From Heterodera schachtii (Eukaryota; Nematoda; Chromadorea; Rhabditida; Heteroderidae), in assembly GCA_023374025.1 (NCBI GenBank), contig SIJG01000056.1, positions 62,001 through 126,000 on the forward strand: a DNA stretch of 64,000 nucleotides, given 5' to 3'. Position 1 is the stretch's first letter. Every line of letters begins with the position of its first letter. A model generated the notes under the pieces. It was not told where the DNA came from, searched no databases, and saw nothing but the letters and a program-made list of their open reading frames with translations. The position numbers were made by a program, and so were the translations under genes. Shown one piece after another: positions 11,428 to 23,900 of the stretch.

Positions 11428-12603
11428 GTTAATTGATTTTTGAGATAAAAACTTTGCAAAATTTATTCCCACCCCAATGTTTTTTTTTAAATTTAAATGA
11501 CGATTTTTACAGCACAATTAGTACGATTGGACTCTCCTCTCTATTAAATATTAATAACATTCATTAATTTAATTGGATTAGGCAAAGGCCAACTGATCAT
11601 TCATTTGTTAATCGCGTGACCACGTGCATTTTAAATGATAATAATAAAAAAAATAATTAGTTTTTCATTTGAACCACCCAAAAACATTCCTTATCACTGG
11701 TATAATTCACCAAATTCGTCCTTCAAAATCAAAATTTTACATTGTAACGTCATATCATGTCATCTTCGTTGAATTGGTTCATTTCCCCACATATATCAAC
11801 CAGAACTTTTTATTTTCTTATACATATATTTCCAGGGTCCGGATTTATATATTTTTTATTTTTCACAAAATTTGAAAATCGATTTTTCTGTTCGTTTCGT
11901 AGTTGTAAGAATGACTTGAAATTTTGCAGGAAATACCTTTTGATATGAGACCTTTATATATGCAAAATTAAATTTTTTTGTTAATATACAAATTTTTAAA
12001 AAATATTTATAAACTTGAAAAATCAAATTCAGACACTGCCGTGAAAAGTTTTATAAAAGCTGCGGATTTTTTAAAAATTTATAAAAAGGCCTATACCAAG
12101 GTATTTTCCTGCAAAATTTCAAGTCATTCTGACACCTATAAAAGAATAGAAAAATCGCATTTTCAAATTTGGTAAAAATTAAAAATATATAAATCCGGGC
12201 CCTGTTAATTTCCATTTTTATTTTCCTTTTTCAATTTAATTAAAAATTATTTTATTTTTTCTTTTAATAAAATCCATTAACTCCTGCTGAAAGCAAATGC
12301 AAATAAATGTCCGAATTTTATCCATCAATTACTTTAATAATAATCTCTTTTGACTGGTTATATTTTTCAGTTGCGTCTCCCCCCCACATTTTATTTTCCA
12401 TTGTTTCGCTTTATTTCGTCACTCTTTTGTCCATTTTATTGCATTTATTTTTAAATATAAATATTTTATTTTTAATTCCATTTTAATTAATTAATTTCCA
12501 TTTAAAATTGTTAAGCAAATGTTATTGAGGCTGTTGTGACTGACTGTTTTTTGTTAACAAAAGTGCAATTTACTACACACTTTAGCCACATTTATTTCTT
12601 GTT

Positions 12604-15600
12604 ATGATGGCCATGGAAGCTCAGCAACAATTAGCAATTAATGGTGCCATTTTGGGAATGCCCAAAAATGAAGCGAGTTTTATAAATAATATTGTAAATT
12701 AAATTCAAATCGAAACATTGTCAAACCAACGTAACCAAAATTCATTGGCATGAAAACCCAAAATTTTTTCGGCAATAAATTTGGGTCTGAAATAGTTTTT
12801 CGACATATAAATTTGAATTTAAAAATTCAAATTTCCCGACAACGCCTAATGCAATTTCTGGGTCCTTTTTAAAAGGGTCGCTTTTTCTTGCTCCCTTCCC
12901 CACCTTTTTAATCGATTGTGCCTAATTACCTTAATTAACAATAATCACCCTAAAAACAGTGTTACAACTGCAATATAATTGAACAAAGGCATTGTTCACT
13001 TTCAGATTGGGCATCATCATTTGTCGCTTGAAAATGGGTTCGGCCATCACACGACAAATGGCGACCAAAACGGTGCTGATCTGTGCATTTTGTTGTACAA
13101 TTTGGACCACCCCCCCCAAATTTCCCAAAAATGATTTTTGTCCAAAAGAAATATGTACAAACACCAGCAACAAAGCTATCAGTTGAAACCTAATTGGTCA
13201 ATTATAAAAAAAAATGTCCAATTTCCGGTACTTTTCCGTTTTGCGCCTACACCACAAAATTTTTAGCGCGCGCCGTTATTTTGGCGGTATAAATATAAAA
13301 TCTGAAGCAAAATTTCTTCAAAGTGGTCCACATTACGTCTTTTGCAGTCCTCGCGACAAAGGAACTCGCATAAACAGGAGTTGCATTTTTTAAAAATTTT
13401 GTGGTGTAAGCGCAAAAGGAAAAGTACCCAATTTCCTTTAAAATTAGAGATTTTTTAAGAAATTTTAAACGATTCGATAATCGAAAATCACAAAAAAAAA
13501 ATCACAAATTTTCATAAAATTTGGTTTTATTAATTCTTCAAAACCCCGAAATATGGCTTGAAGAGTGAAAAAAGGCATGAAATTTATTGCATGGAAAAAA
13601 ACGAAAAATTGGCTGAAAGATATTTTCTTTCCAAGATTCTCTCCAAGCACTGATGAAAACCTCATTCATTGCTCATTTTTGGTGACGCCAAGTCTCCAAG
13701 ACTTTTTTTGGACCATAACTTTTCTTTCTCAACCAAATCAAACATTCTTGGTATTGTTCGAAAACACTTGAAAAATTCTATCAACCTGCTGAATTTAAAT
13801 AAGAGCCAATAATTTTTTAAAGATAATGAATTTTTTTTTTTGAAATTTGGCAGAATAACAATAAAAAAAATAGAGAGCTATCGAACAACAGAACAACACC
13901 AAGAATGCTTATGGTTAAGAACGAAAAACAAAGTTATGGTCCAAAAACCTTCCGGTGGCCTTTTGAGATGCATCGGACCCTCCCCAATTTTTTAAAAATT
14001 TTCCATAATTTTTCGCTGGTTCATTCACTTCCCTTCTTTGTTCAGCCTCAAACGGTGCTTCGATGAGTAAGCCTGACTTGGATTATTTGTCCCAACTGCT
14101 CAAGGACAAGAAGCAACTGAGCGCTTTTCCCAACATTTTTGCGCACGTCGAACGCCTTGTGGACGAAGGTGGAAAATTTTCTAAATAAAAAATTTCCGAT
14201 GTTTTAATGTTCGTCATTTACACCAGGGAGGATGGACGGAAATCCTAATTCAGACATTTTTAGGATCGGAATTCCGTTTTCCGAAAATTTGTTGGGCCTC
14301 GGATTGCCCGCCATCTCTAATTCACCCCCCCCCCCCCTCCTTTATGAAAACTTTAAAATTTTTAACTTTTTTCATTACGTCATCTCATGGAATTCCCTTT
14401 TTCTGAAAATGTCCTCTTTTTTTCATTAACTTCTCATTTTCTTCAATAATTGGTTGCTGTGGCTCGGCAAAATGGCGGCGGGTCGACCGAAAAAATTCAA
14501 GTCGGGAAAAATGCCGGGTTCCAAGTCTCGGGCTTCTGATCGCATCTCTGATACATTATATATTTTGATAATTTTTATCATTTTATCTGTCAAAAGCAAA
14601 TTTTAAATGTTTTTTCTCTTCGTAAGAATTATAATACAATTTTTTTTTAGCCCGGGGGTTTTAGGTACACCCCAAAATCTCGCCGCAGAAATTTCAAAAT
14701 TTTTTTATAATTTAGAAATTTTGCCTTGAAAAAATTCTTATAAATTTTTTTATAAGAAATTTCAAAAAAATTATTTGCTAATTTTTTTTTGAAAATTTTT
14801 CGAAAAACAATAAATTCTCATAAAATTTCAACAAAAAAAAATTGCTGAAAAATTTTCAAAAAATTTTGTTTCTTATATTTTTTATTTTTTGAACCTTTTA
14901 AGTTAATTTTTTTTTCTTATAAAAAAATTTTCTAAGAATTTTTTCCTTCAAAAATTTCTGTGAATTTTTTTTTTCAAATTTCTGCGAAGAGATTTCGGGC
15001 GGCGAGACTATGATTGTATTTTATTTCGTGAAGCAACAGATTTTCCAGTTTTATCTTGTTTTCTTTTCCAAAAAAAAATTGGATTTTATGGAAAAAGCAT
15101 CAAAATTTGAATTTAAATAAATAAATCAGAATATAAATTTTGTCTCCAATTTTCCACAGAAATCAACAGAGTCCGCGTGTCCATTTTCCAATGCGAGTTC
15201 AGTCACGAGCCGTTGCAATTGCCCGAGCCCATTGGCGAAGTGACCGTTCGCCAGGAGAAAGTGTTCGTGCCCGTCAAGCAGTACCCCGAGGTGGGGGAGA
15301 GAGAATTACAAAAAAAAACGGACAAACCAATTGTTCTAAGATTTTAATTTGTTTTTCAAAAAATCTAAAAAATTACTTTTAAAGAGAATTTCAAAAAATA
15401 CAATTTTCAAAATTCTGCTATTTAATTTTTAATAAAATATATCGTCAAAGCAAATATTTTAGGAATTTTAATACTAAAAATATTTTAAAGGAACTTTTTA
15501 ATGATTGGCCCTGAAGATTAATTTTTTGATGAATTTGGAGAAAGATTTTAAGAAAATTGTGTAAAAATTTGAAAAATCTACCAAATAAATTTTCAACTAT

Positions 15601-18600
15601 TCCCCTTTTAAAAAAACCCTCTTCTTTACAGGCCTTTTTTCATAAAATTTCTCAAAAATCAAAAATTACCTAAACATTTTTAAACTCTATTTTTCGCAAT
15701 TATTTTCCACTTATTTCCATAAGCATTGCCTTATTTTAAATTTATCAATATTTGCACAAATTCAGTTTTTATTTAATTAAATTAATATTTATTTGTTTAT
15801 TTATTTAATTAATTTGATTTGTCAGTATAATTTCGTCGGTCGCATTTTGGGCCCACGCGGAATGACCGCCAAACAATTGGAGACGGAGACGGGCTGCAGA
15901 ATAATGGTGCGCGGGAAGGGCTCAATGCGGGACAAAAAGAAGGAGGAAATGAACCGGGGAAAGCCCAATTGGGAGCATTTGAGCGAGGAATTGCACGTGA
16001 TCATTCAGGTGGAGAAGGAGAAGCAAATGCTAATTAAATATATTAATTTAAATAAAAAATAGAAAAAACAATAGGGGGAGGGAGTCAATCTTTTTTCTTT
16101 TTTGCTTTACAAACCGGCTTTTTTAAACAGCATCTGGGAGTTTTTTGGGACAGGAGATGCCAATATGCGACGCCGGCAAAATTTTAGAAATTTTTAATGT
16201 TCATACTTTAATGGGTCTGGGCTGGCCAATACCAGAAAAAAAAAGAAAATTGAGTAAAATTTAAAAAAAAACTAAATTTTTCTTGGAAATTTTTTAAATT
16301 TTTCATTTCGGGGAGGAGGGGGGCACGTGCCCCACTTCCTCTTATACGGACGAGAATGGGTCTTGATGTCAGATCATAGTTGGACAGGGGGGGGGGGGGG
16401 TGGAGAGGCGTCAGAGTTAGGGTCCTACGAAGTACGAAATACAACCCCGCCACCTCAGAGACTAACGAAATGAAAATTGCCCTAAAAAGCGAAGCGAATT
16501 CGTATTTTTTTTTTTTAATTTTCTGGAAGTTTTTCTCATTGTTAACCAATAAAATTTATTTTAAAAAAGTTCCCCAACGGTGCCAATTAGAAGAAAAGAA
16601 CTCAAAATTTGAAGAAATTTAAAAATTACATTTTTAAATGTTTTTATTGTGTTTAAAGTGCGAGGACACGACAAACCGTGCCGAAGTGAAAATGGCACGT
16701 GCCGTGGAGGAAGTGAACAAATTGTTGGTGCCAGCTGTACGTTTTAATCACTTTTTAAACACAATATAAAGTGCTTATTGTTTTTTTTTGTTCCGTTAAG
16801 CCCGAGGGCGAGGACGACCTGAAGAAGAAGCAGCTGATGGAGTTGGCCATCATCAACGGCACTTTTCGCAACACAAATGGCACCGCGGGCGGTGGCGCGT
16901 CCAACCGCGCAAGTCCGTCTTCGTTCGGCAAAGGCGGCGCCGTCGCGTGCAATGCTTCCGCCGCCGCAGCGGCCGCTTCGTTGCTGCGTGAGTTTAGCGG
17001 TGGCATTGGCGTTTTTGAACTGCGAAATTGTGCCGATCGACGGCGTTTATTTTGTTGAGGATTCTGCATTAAAGATTTTGGAATTATTTGACACGCAAAC
17101 TTAAAAGTAAAAATTTGCCTTCTTCTTTAAATCGAATCACTAATTAATTTAAAATTAAAATGCCCTGTGGCATTTTTCATTTTGAAAATTTTTTGAATTT
17201 TCTAATTCAGTTTTTTGAAAAATTCCAAATTTTCTTAATTTGCGCGATACGTCTTTTGGCCGGTTGATCTGTGCGTGATTTGTCCACACAAACAATTCTT
17301 TTGGCATTCAGAATTAGACCCCCGGCTGCTCGGCTGTCCAACTACGGCATTTTCCAACACTGCCGCTGGGCTCGCCGGCAATCCGCTGATTATGCCTTCG
17401 GCTGCCGCCGCTGTAAGCCTTGCCGGCCTTAAGGCCAGTAATTAGGGCATTAACGCGCGACTATTTTTGGGCAATGCCAATTGGCTGACCATAGAGCAAT
17501 TATAGGCCCTTCCTTTTATTGGCAACTAATTAATTGCATTGCTAATTATCAGAATGCTCGGTTGACTAATTGATCTATAAAAAACTGATTCAAAATGATG
17601 CTCGAGACCCAATAACCGATACCGCGACTCAAACTTACAAATTTTAGAAAAAATTCTAGAAAATTTTAAAGCAGTTTTTTGCAAAATTTTGAAAATTTAT
17701 TCAAAAAAATTTGTGTTTGAAATTTTTTTTAAAATTTTAGGGGAGGAAACGACCGGAGGGGAATGAACTGCTTCCAAAAAACACAATTACCGTATCACCC
17801 CGGAAATCCTATTAAAGAAATACTTCTGCTGCTGTAACTGCTTATAGAATTCTAATATATTGATTTTATTTTAAAATAAATCAATGATTTTAAGACCAGC
17901 CCCGTGCTGTCGTTTCAGTCCGCTGCTGCGCAACCGTCGCTCGTTGCCGTCAACAATTCATTGGCGGCACAGGCATTGGCACTCCAGGCAAATGCCATAA
18001 AAAGCGAAATTTACTACAACAAAAAAATGTGTGGCTTTGTGTTTACAGTTACAGTATTTGCAGTTGTCATCCCCTCACACCTCGGCAGCCCAACTGTTTG
18101 CCGCATCGCCATACAGCGCCGGGTTGGCATCCGTTGCGCAAGCGGCGACGGCACCAAATGCCATTGACTACCATCAACAGTTGCTGGCACTTGGGTAAAA
18201 GCGAAATTGTTTTGTTGGCATAGCGTAGTAAAATTTTAAGGAGAAAAGACCTTAATAAAATTTCCTGGTGCTTTAATTAAGGTGTTGCGACAAAAAATTT
18301 TAGGAAAATGGGTCGGTGTTGCCCTCTGAAACAAAAAATTTTTAACAGAAATTTAGCAATTGAAAATTTGAAAAGCAATTTCTTAACGAATTTTGCACAA
18401 ATTGGCAAAAACGCAATTTTATGTTTCGGCGAGGTTTGATTTAGAAATTCTATTTGTCCATTACCACTGTTTTACAAAATTCCCTACCATTTCCCTTTTC
18501 TGCAAAATACAGTATGACAAGCATTTTCAGCCAACTTCAACAGCAACAACAGCCCCAACAACTTGACGTTGCCGCTCAGTCCCAACAACTGTCCGCACTG

Positions 18601-18753
18601 TTCCAGCAGCAGCAACTCGCACTCTCTGCGCTTCAACAGTTCGACTACGGTAGCGGTGCCGTCAGTTACGGTGGCGGTGGTGGAAAAACAGACTCCTCCC
18701 CGTCTTCTTCAGCCGCTGGTCAGAGTCTCGGCCAAACCATACCGTACCTTTAG
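12604..18753 (+). CDS. asd-2-like: STAR-family KH RNA-binding protein, Quaking/ASD-2-like
   Basis: Eleven exons fit in phase: 12604-12693, 13006-13072, 14046-14168, 15160-15290, 15826-16008, 16659-16736, 16801-16987, 17312-17412, 17919-17987, 18049-18194 and 18513-18753, giving about 471 residues. Residues ~55-95 form the QUA1 dimerisation segment ([20 protein letters not shown]). The KH domain follows, with GRILGPRG (GxxG loop), [15 protein letters not shown] and [17 protein letters not shown]2 follows ([11 protein letters not shown], then [17 protein letters not shown]). The remainder is Ala/Gln-rich and Gly-rich, as in Quaking homologues. Members bind ACUAAY-type RNA sites and control splicing, stability or translation of mRNAs. 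The start and first two exons are my inference from phase and codon use; exons 3-7 are secure. The intron after exon 9 would use a GC donor. No operon partner is visible. Confidence 0.93.
13217..13430. mobile_element. Foldback element in an intron of the ASD-2-like gene
   Basis: The left arm 'GGTACTTTTCCGTTTTGCGC' with 'CACCACAAAATTTTTA' is matched by its complement at 13388-13427. The unit is about 215 bases with a loop of about 125. It lies between exons 2 and 3. I see no coding content and no clear target duplication. Confidence 0.65.
13680..13970. mobile_element. Foldback of the 'AAAAGTTATGG' repeat family
   Basis: The left arm (about 13700-13760) includes 'GGACCATAACTTTTC' and 'ACATTCTTGGTATTGTTCGA'. 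The right arm (13880-13955) carries the complement, 'CCAAGAATGC' and 'AAAGTTATGGTCCAAAAA'. The same words recur at 52310-52600 and 63100-64000, so this is a dispersed family. It sits within intron 2 of the ASD-2-like gene. Confidence 0.65.
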
Positions 18754-19305
18754 GCCTATACCGTACCTCTAGGCTCTTATTGTTTTTAAGCCATCATATT
18801 ATATATACTATGGTTTTTTGCCCAATTTTTGTATTATAAAATGAAACCAAGTAATCATATCATTTTCACTTTTCAATCATTGTCATTCAATTCTTCTCAG
18901 GGACTTTTTTTGTTTAATTTGACTTCGGTCAAAATTTAAATTTTTCAATTTTCCTTTTACATAATTTAACCTTTTTTTTGGGTGTAAGCATTTGTATTGT
19001 CAATAATGCCATTTTTGTCCTAACCGTTGTTTTTCTAATGACAACAACACTTTTTCTTTGAATATTTTCTATGCATATTGACGCACTAAATTTTCAAAAA
19101 ATTCTTTAACTTTTCACTTTTCGCACTTACTACGGGTTAATTTTTTAATTATTAATTTTCTTTTTAATAAAAATAACTCCAAAAAACGCTTCAATTTCAT
19201 ATTTATTTATTTATTTTTAACCCAAAAAACATTGGCAATATTTGGTCACACTTATATCTATTTTTCTTATTAACATAACAATTAACAATCTGTTTGTTTT
19301 CACAG

Positions 19306-19397
19306 GCGGTGGTTACATTTTGTCGACCCATCGCCGCTTCGTGGGCCACAGTCGGGACAGCGCTCATCCGTACGGCGGCGGTGGGAGCGGAAAATAA
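19306..19397 (+). CDS. Alternative last exon of the ASD-2-like gene
   Basis: A strong acceptor (TGTTTTCACAG) opens a frame reading GGYILSTHRRFVGHSR then DSAHPYGGGGSGK and stop. It joins in phase to an internal donor at 18650 (GACTACG|GTAGCG) in the final main exon. That would replace the Gly/Ser-rich end, after about residue 437, with a basic tail containing HRR and HPY. Vertebrate Quaking makes isoforms by switching last exons, and its nuclear form ends in a basic tail with HPYQR. The resemblance and phase match suggest an equivalent isoform here; a chance frame cannot be excluded. Confidence 0.6.
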
Positions 19398-20775
19398 AAC
19401 AAAAATAAACAATAATTTCAATTTATTAAATTTATGTGTAGCATTTCAAATTTTATTGTTGGTTTGAGATTTAAATCTAAAATAATATTTTTTGTTTATT
19501 TTAATTTCACCTTTTTACATTTATAATTATAAATTGATGTTTTGTTTGTTTGTTTTTACTCCATCTCACATTTTGTCTCGTTTTGTCCTCCTATTACTTA
19601 ATTACTAATTTTTATTCATACATTTTTAATTTTTTCAATCATTTTTTGATTTTTATATAGCAAAAATCATAAATTTTAACTACTTAATTATGCTCCGCTA
19701 ATTATACACTTTCGCCACTAGCAAATAAAATGTTAATAAAAAGGATTAGCACGTAATTATGGCTTCAGAATCACTAATTATTTTATAACAGTCTAAGTGT
19801 ATAAAACATCTTACAACAGGGACGGAAATATATGTATTTTAATACGAAAATACCTGGGCCAGGCACCTTTAAATATAAAAATTAAATTTTTTTTTTTTTG
19901 CTTTAATATTTTTTACGCTTTTAATTATCGTTTTTCTTACTTATTATTACATTCATTAACGCTTCTAAAGTGATTTATTTCTTGCAAAACTTAGCATAAT
20001 TTTAAAAATAATATAATCCATCAATATATTAGGTATTAAATATTTTCCAGTTTTATTTTTTTCTGTTCCTCACTTTAATTTCGTTGCTGAAAGATCAATC
20101 CCACTTTTTCATGTCTCAAGCCTTAACTTTTTGCCGTGATTGTATTTGGCGTCTCCGAATGGCATAATTTTGTATTTTTTGACATTAAAAAGGTGGAAAT
20201 TTATTTAAATGAAATTTATTAAAAAAAGATTTATTCAAAAAAAACAATTTCCATTTTTCTCTGCCAATGTGCCTTCTTTTCCCCCTTCAAATTGTGCTCA
20301 TTGTTTTTGGTTTTTATTGTTATGTAATGTAATTTACCCTTCTTTTGAATGATGCGCAGATAAAAATATAATAAATGATGTTGTTAATATAAAATGAAAT
20401 TTAATTCGTTTAATTAAATGGTTTTTTGTTAACCTAAAATAAGTTGTACGACATTTGCGGCAGAATGTCAAAAAAATAAATGCATTTTCAATAAATTTTC
20501 AATATTCCAAAAACTGAAATTAATGACTATTTCTCGCCATGAGATATCGGCACCTTGTAACACGCTCTTTCCACATGAAATATTTGTCGGAAAATATTCT
20601 GACAAGAGTTTAAGTCTGGGACTGAGGTATATTATAAATTTAAATTAAATTGACACCATCAGTAGGGAAAATGGAAAATTTTCTTAATAAAATTAAATCA
20701 TTTGCCAATATGTTAACAGTTTATCAACAGTGTTTTCAAATCGCTAACAACTACATCAAGCAAAAGTGCTCAATC
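19398..20775. other. Intergenic, no gene seen
   Basis: A+T-rich sequence between the convergent ASD-2-like gene and the (-) unknown gene. It should hold both 3' untranslated regions. I see no clear repeat or RNA gene. Confidence 0.5.
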
Positions 20776-20988
20776 TTAGATAAACAAAAACAATTTAAAA
20801 CGTTCGTCGTGGGTGGTTGGGAATCGGTAGTGACTGTAGGCCTCAATCATACTGTAACCGGAATAATTGGTGAATTGGCTGAAGGACAGTCCCACGGGCA
20901 CCACGCAAGCTTTTGCCGTCATTGTACTCACGTGGGCAATTACATAGGAGTGGAACAAATCTGGCGAAGTCACAGGGCCAATTTCCAT
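20776..20988 (-). other. Coding-like frame just past the unknown gene
   Basis: The minus strand encodes 70 residues with well-ordered codon use (EIGPVTSPDLFHSYVIAH ... YSGYSMIEAYSHYRF), yet its frame is shifted against the preceding exon, which ends in TGA at 20990. It may be the true continuation of the gene at 20990-26104 after an unseen splice or one-base error, or a relic. I do not recognise the sequence. The plus-strand frame of 130 residues over the same bases is probably its shadow. Confidence 0.4.
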
Positions 20989-20989
20989 T

Positions 20990-23900
20990 TCAATCGCTTC
21001 GCATCAAAGTGCCAAGATCGGGTGTTTTGTCATTTTTACTAAACCTTATTTTGTGGATTAAATTAATAGCTCCGACATTTTCAATTTTCTTATTAATTTT
21101 TTAGTAGCTTATTCGTGCATTTAAAGTGAAAAAAAATTTCTATACAAAACCCGTCAAGGAGCCCGGTTTTTTACAAATCTCACGTCACGAAAATGTTATT
21201 TATTTAACTCAATTTCAAATTCTAAATTTCAATACAGCGAGTTTTATGCCTGAAAAGGGGGTCCTTGAAATCCAAAAAAAGGAATAAGGTAGATTATTTT
21301 TTTTAAAATAAGAAAAACCACAATCAAGTAAAAACTAATCGCCTATTACAATGTTTTCATCTCATAACTCACAGGATGATGTCGTACATTTTGTCACGGT
21401 TTCTTTCAAACCATCGCTCTGCCTTATGGGCCCTTGTCAAATGCCCCGCTTTGTGCCGAAACAATGAAAAATTTATGCCTTTGTAACCTTTTACGACCGC
21501 GCAATAACTCGCAGGGCACCTCTGCCAGAAATTTTCGATTCTGTCGAAGTCATTCGTGACCAAAATTTGGGAGACGTAACTGAATATTAAAAAACTGTTC
21601 AGAAAATTTATTTTTTCGGTTTTAAGCCATTTTGGTGGCGGTCCGATCAAGGATTGGTTTGATCAAGTTGACATAAAAGTGATTCAGTGCGATTATTCAT
21701 AGAAATCAATGATTATTGGTCATTGTTTCACTTACCCGAAAGGCCCACGTGGCGAAACAATGTCTTCGATCAGATTTGCGGTATAATTGTACGAATATGG
21801 GTCGGTGATTGGATTCTTTATCCCGATCTTGACATGCCGAATTATTTCCAGTGGCCAGGAGTTTTCCTGTAATTGACGCATCACATTTTAGACAAGGATG
21901 AGTATTTGCAATATTCTTTTTTTTATTGAAAAGTTTATAGAGAGTCCGATTATGATTTAAATTGAGAAATATAAATCTCGTAAAAAATTAAAAAATGAGA
22001 ATTCAATATATGAAATCGTAAAAAATCAAGGTATTTGTCATTTTTTAATCCCAGCTATAATCGCATAATAATTTTAATTGCTACTTACGAGTTCCGCTCT
22101 TATCCATTGAGTTGCATTGCCCGTGATATCTTTCACAAATTCAGAAATTTTTTCAATTTCCCTCTTAATCAAGTGTTCATCGCCCGAAAATGTGAAGTTT
22201 GCGCACATTCCTCCAATCACAGCCTTAAGAAGCATGCCAAAGTAAGGAATAGCTTATAAAGGAGGATCCTCAGGTGCCCGTTGAGTTTCGGTATGAAATT
22301 TATGGGTGGGTAGAGCACCAAGGATTCTTAAGAAAAAGACTTAAAATATTTGCCAAATAAGCATGTGTACCGAGATAAAAAATGTCAAAGATTTTAATGG
22401 GAAGACAATAAAAGACACAATTTTAAATAGAAAATAAAATTGCATAAAAACGGACTCGAACCGAGCAGAAAAAGTAACCCAAGTCAATTTGTTTTTTTAA
22501 CCGATTAAAACCTTACGTATTAGGAATTTTTTGCCAATGCAAACATGCTCATTTGGCAAAAATTGAAACTTTTTTCTTAAGACTTTTCGGCTTTTTTGGC
22601 CCCGGCGCCAAAAATGATCAGAAAAAATTCATCAAATGAAAATTCCAGCAAAAAAATGCTCACAGTCGTGGGTTCGGATCCGCTCGACAGATGATGAATT
22701 ATTTTGAATTTTTTAAAAAGTGTTATTCCATCAGAATATTTTTATGCAGTTATTTTAATTTATTTTATGATGTTATTTCATAGAGATTGTTTGCTTATCA
22801 TTTTAAATTAAGTTTAATTGCTCTATCATTATTTAGAAGTTTTTATGAATTTTTAAAAATTTTGTTATTTTTATCGATTTTTCTAGACTTTGATCACTTT
22901 TTTGATCATTTTTCGCGCCGTGGCCAAAAAAAGCCGAAAATTTACAATAGTAAATCGACTATGCTCTACACGATAGAAGTGGGTTTAAAGTGATCTGGAT
23001 GGTTACAGTTCGAAATGTTCCTTAGTTAGATATCTACCCACTCATAAATTTCATACCGAAGCCCCATGAACCCATGTGGATAATTCAAACTAGAATTTTT
23101 CAATTGATAATGTAAAAAAATCTTTACGATTTTCATGGTGTCAATGGAAATAATTTCGGCAAGCCGATTGATTGGATGCCTCATCGACGAGTACTTCTCG
23201 TAGACGCTCCGAAGCAAGCACCTAAAATTAAAAGTTAATAATTGTTAAGGATGGATTTTTATACATAAACATAAACCCAGAATTGGACTTTCAAAATTAT
23301 TAAATTTATTAAGAAAATTTGGTTGAATTAAAATGAGCATATAAACAACTCAGGCCCAAACATAGACCCAAATAATTGTCATATTCGTGATCAGCGACTT
23401 TGAATAACCCGGTGTACTTTGTGATCTTTCTTTTCCTCGTATTAATTCTTTAAGATTTTGGGTATTACCAATTTTAAAGTACCCCTCTTTGAAACTAGCG
23501 CGAAAATATTTATATTTAAAGTGGTGCCTTATCGATTCCTAAGTATTTCCTATAAAAGAGCCATTTTAACCGGGACCTACTTATTTGCCCCTAATTTTTA
23601 GTTTACGGTTCACTGATTGGTGTGTCTTCAAAAATTTTCCACAAAGCGTCACAAAGGTCCAATAAGTCTGTGAATTCTGGTGAAACATTTTCTGTCACTA
23701 AAAAACAAATTTTGTATAGTGTTTATCAATATTTTAATTAATTAAATTTCTATAATTTAAATATTTATCTTTTAAGAAATATAAATTATTATACTTTGTT
23801 AGAAAAATATTTTATCAATTACATTCATCAATTAGGGCCAACTTTTCAATTGCCTGCTCTTCGGAAAGGTCCACAAAAGAATTAAGCAATTCTGAATGAA

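Noticed and set aside
20650..21042. 130-residue plus-strand frame
   Set aside because: The minus strand over the same bases has better codon order and sits at the end of the 13-exon minus gene, so I take this as its shadow.
22440..22700. tRNA genes suggested by two B-box-like words
   Set aside because: No A box at the right distance and no acceptor stem; at best decayed tRNA-derived pieces inside the element at 22287.
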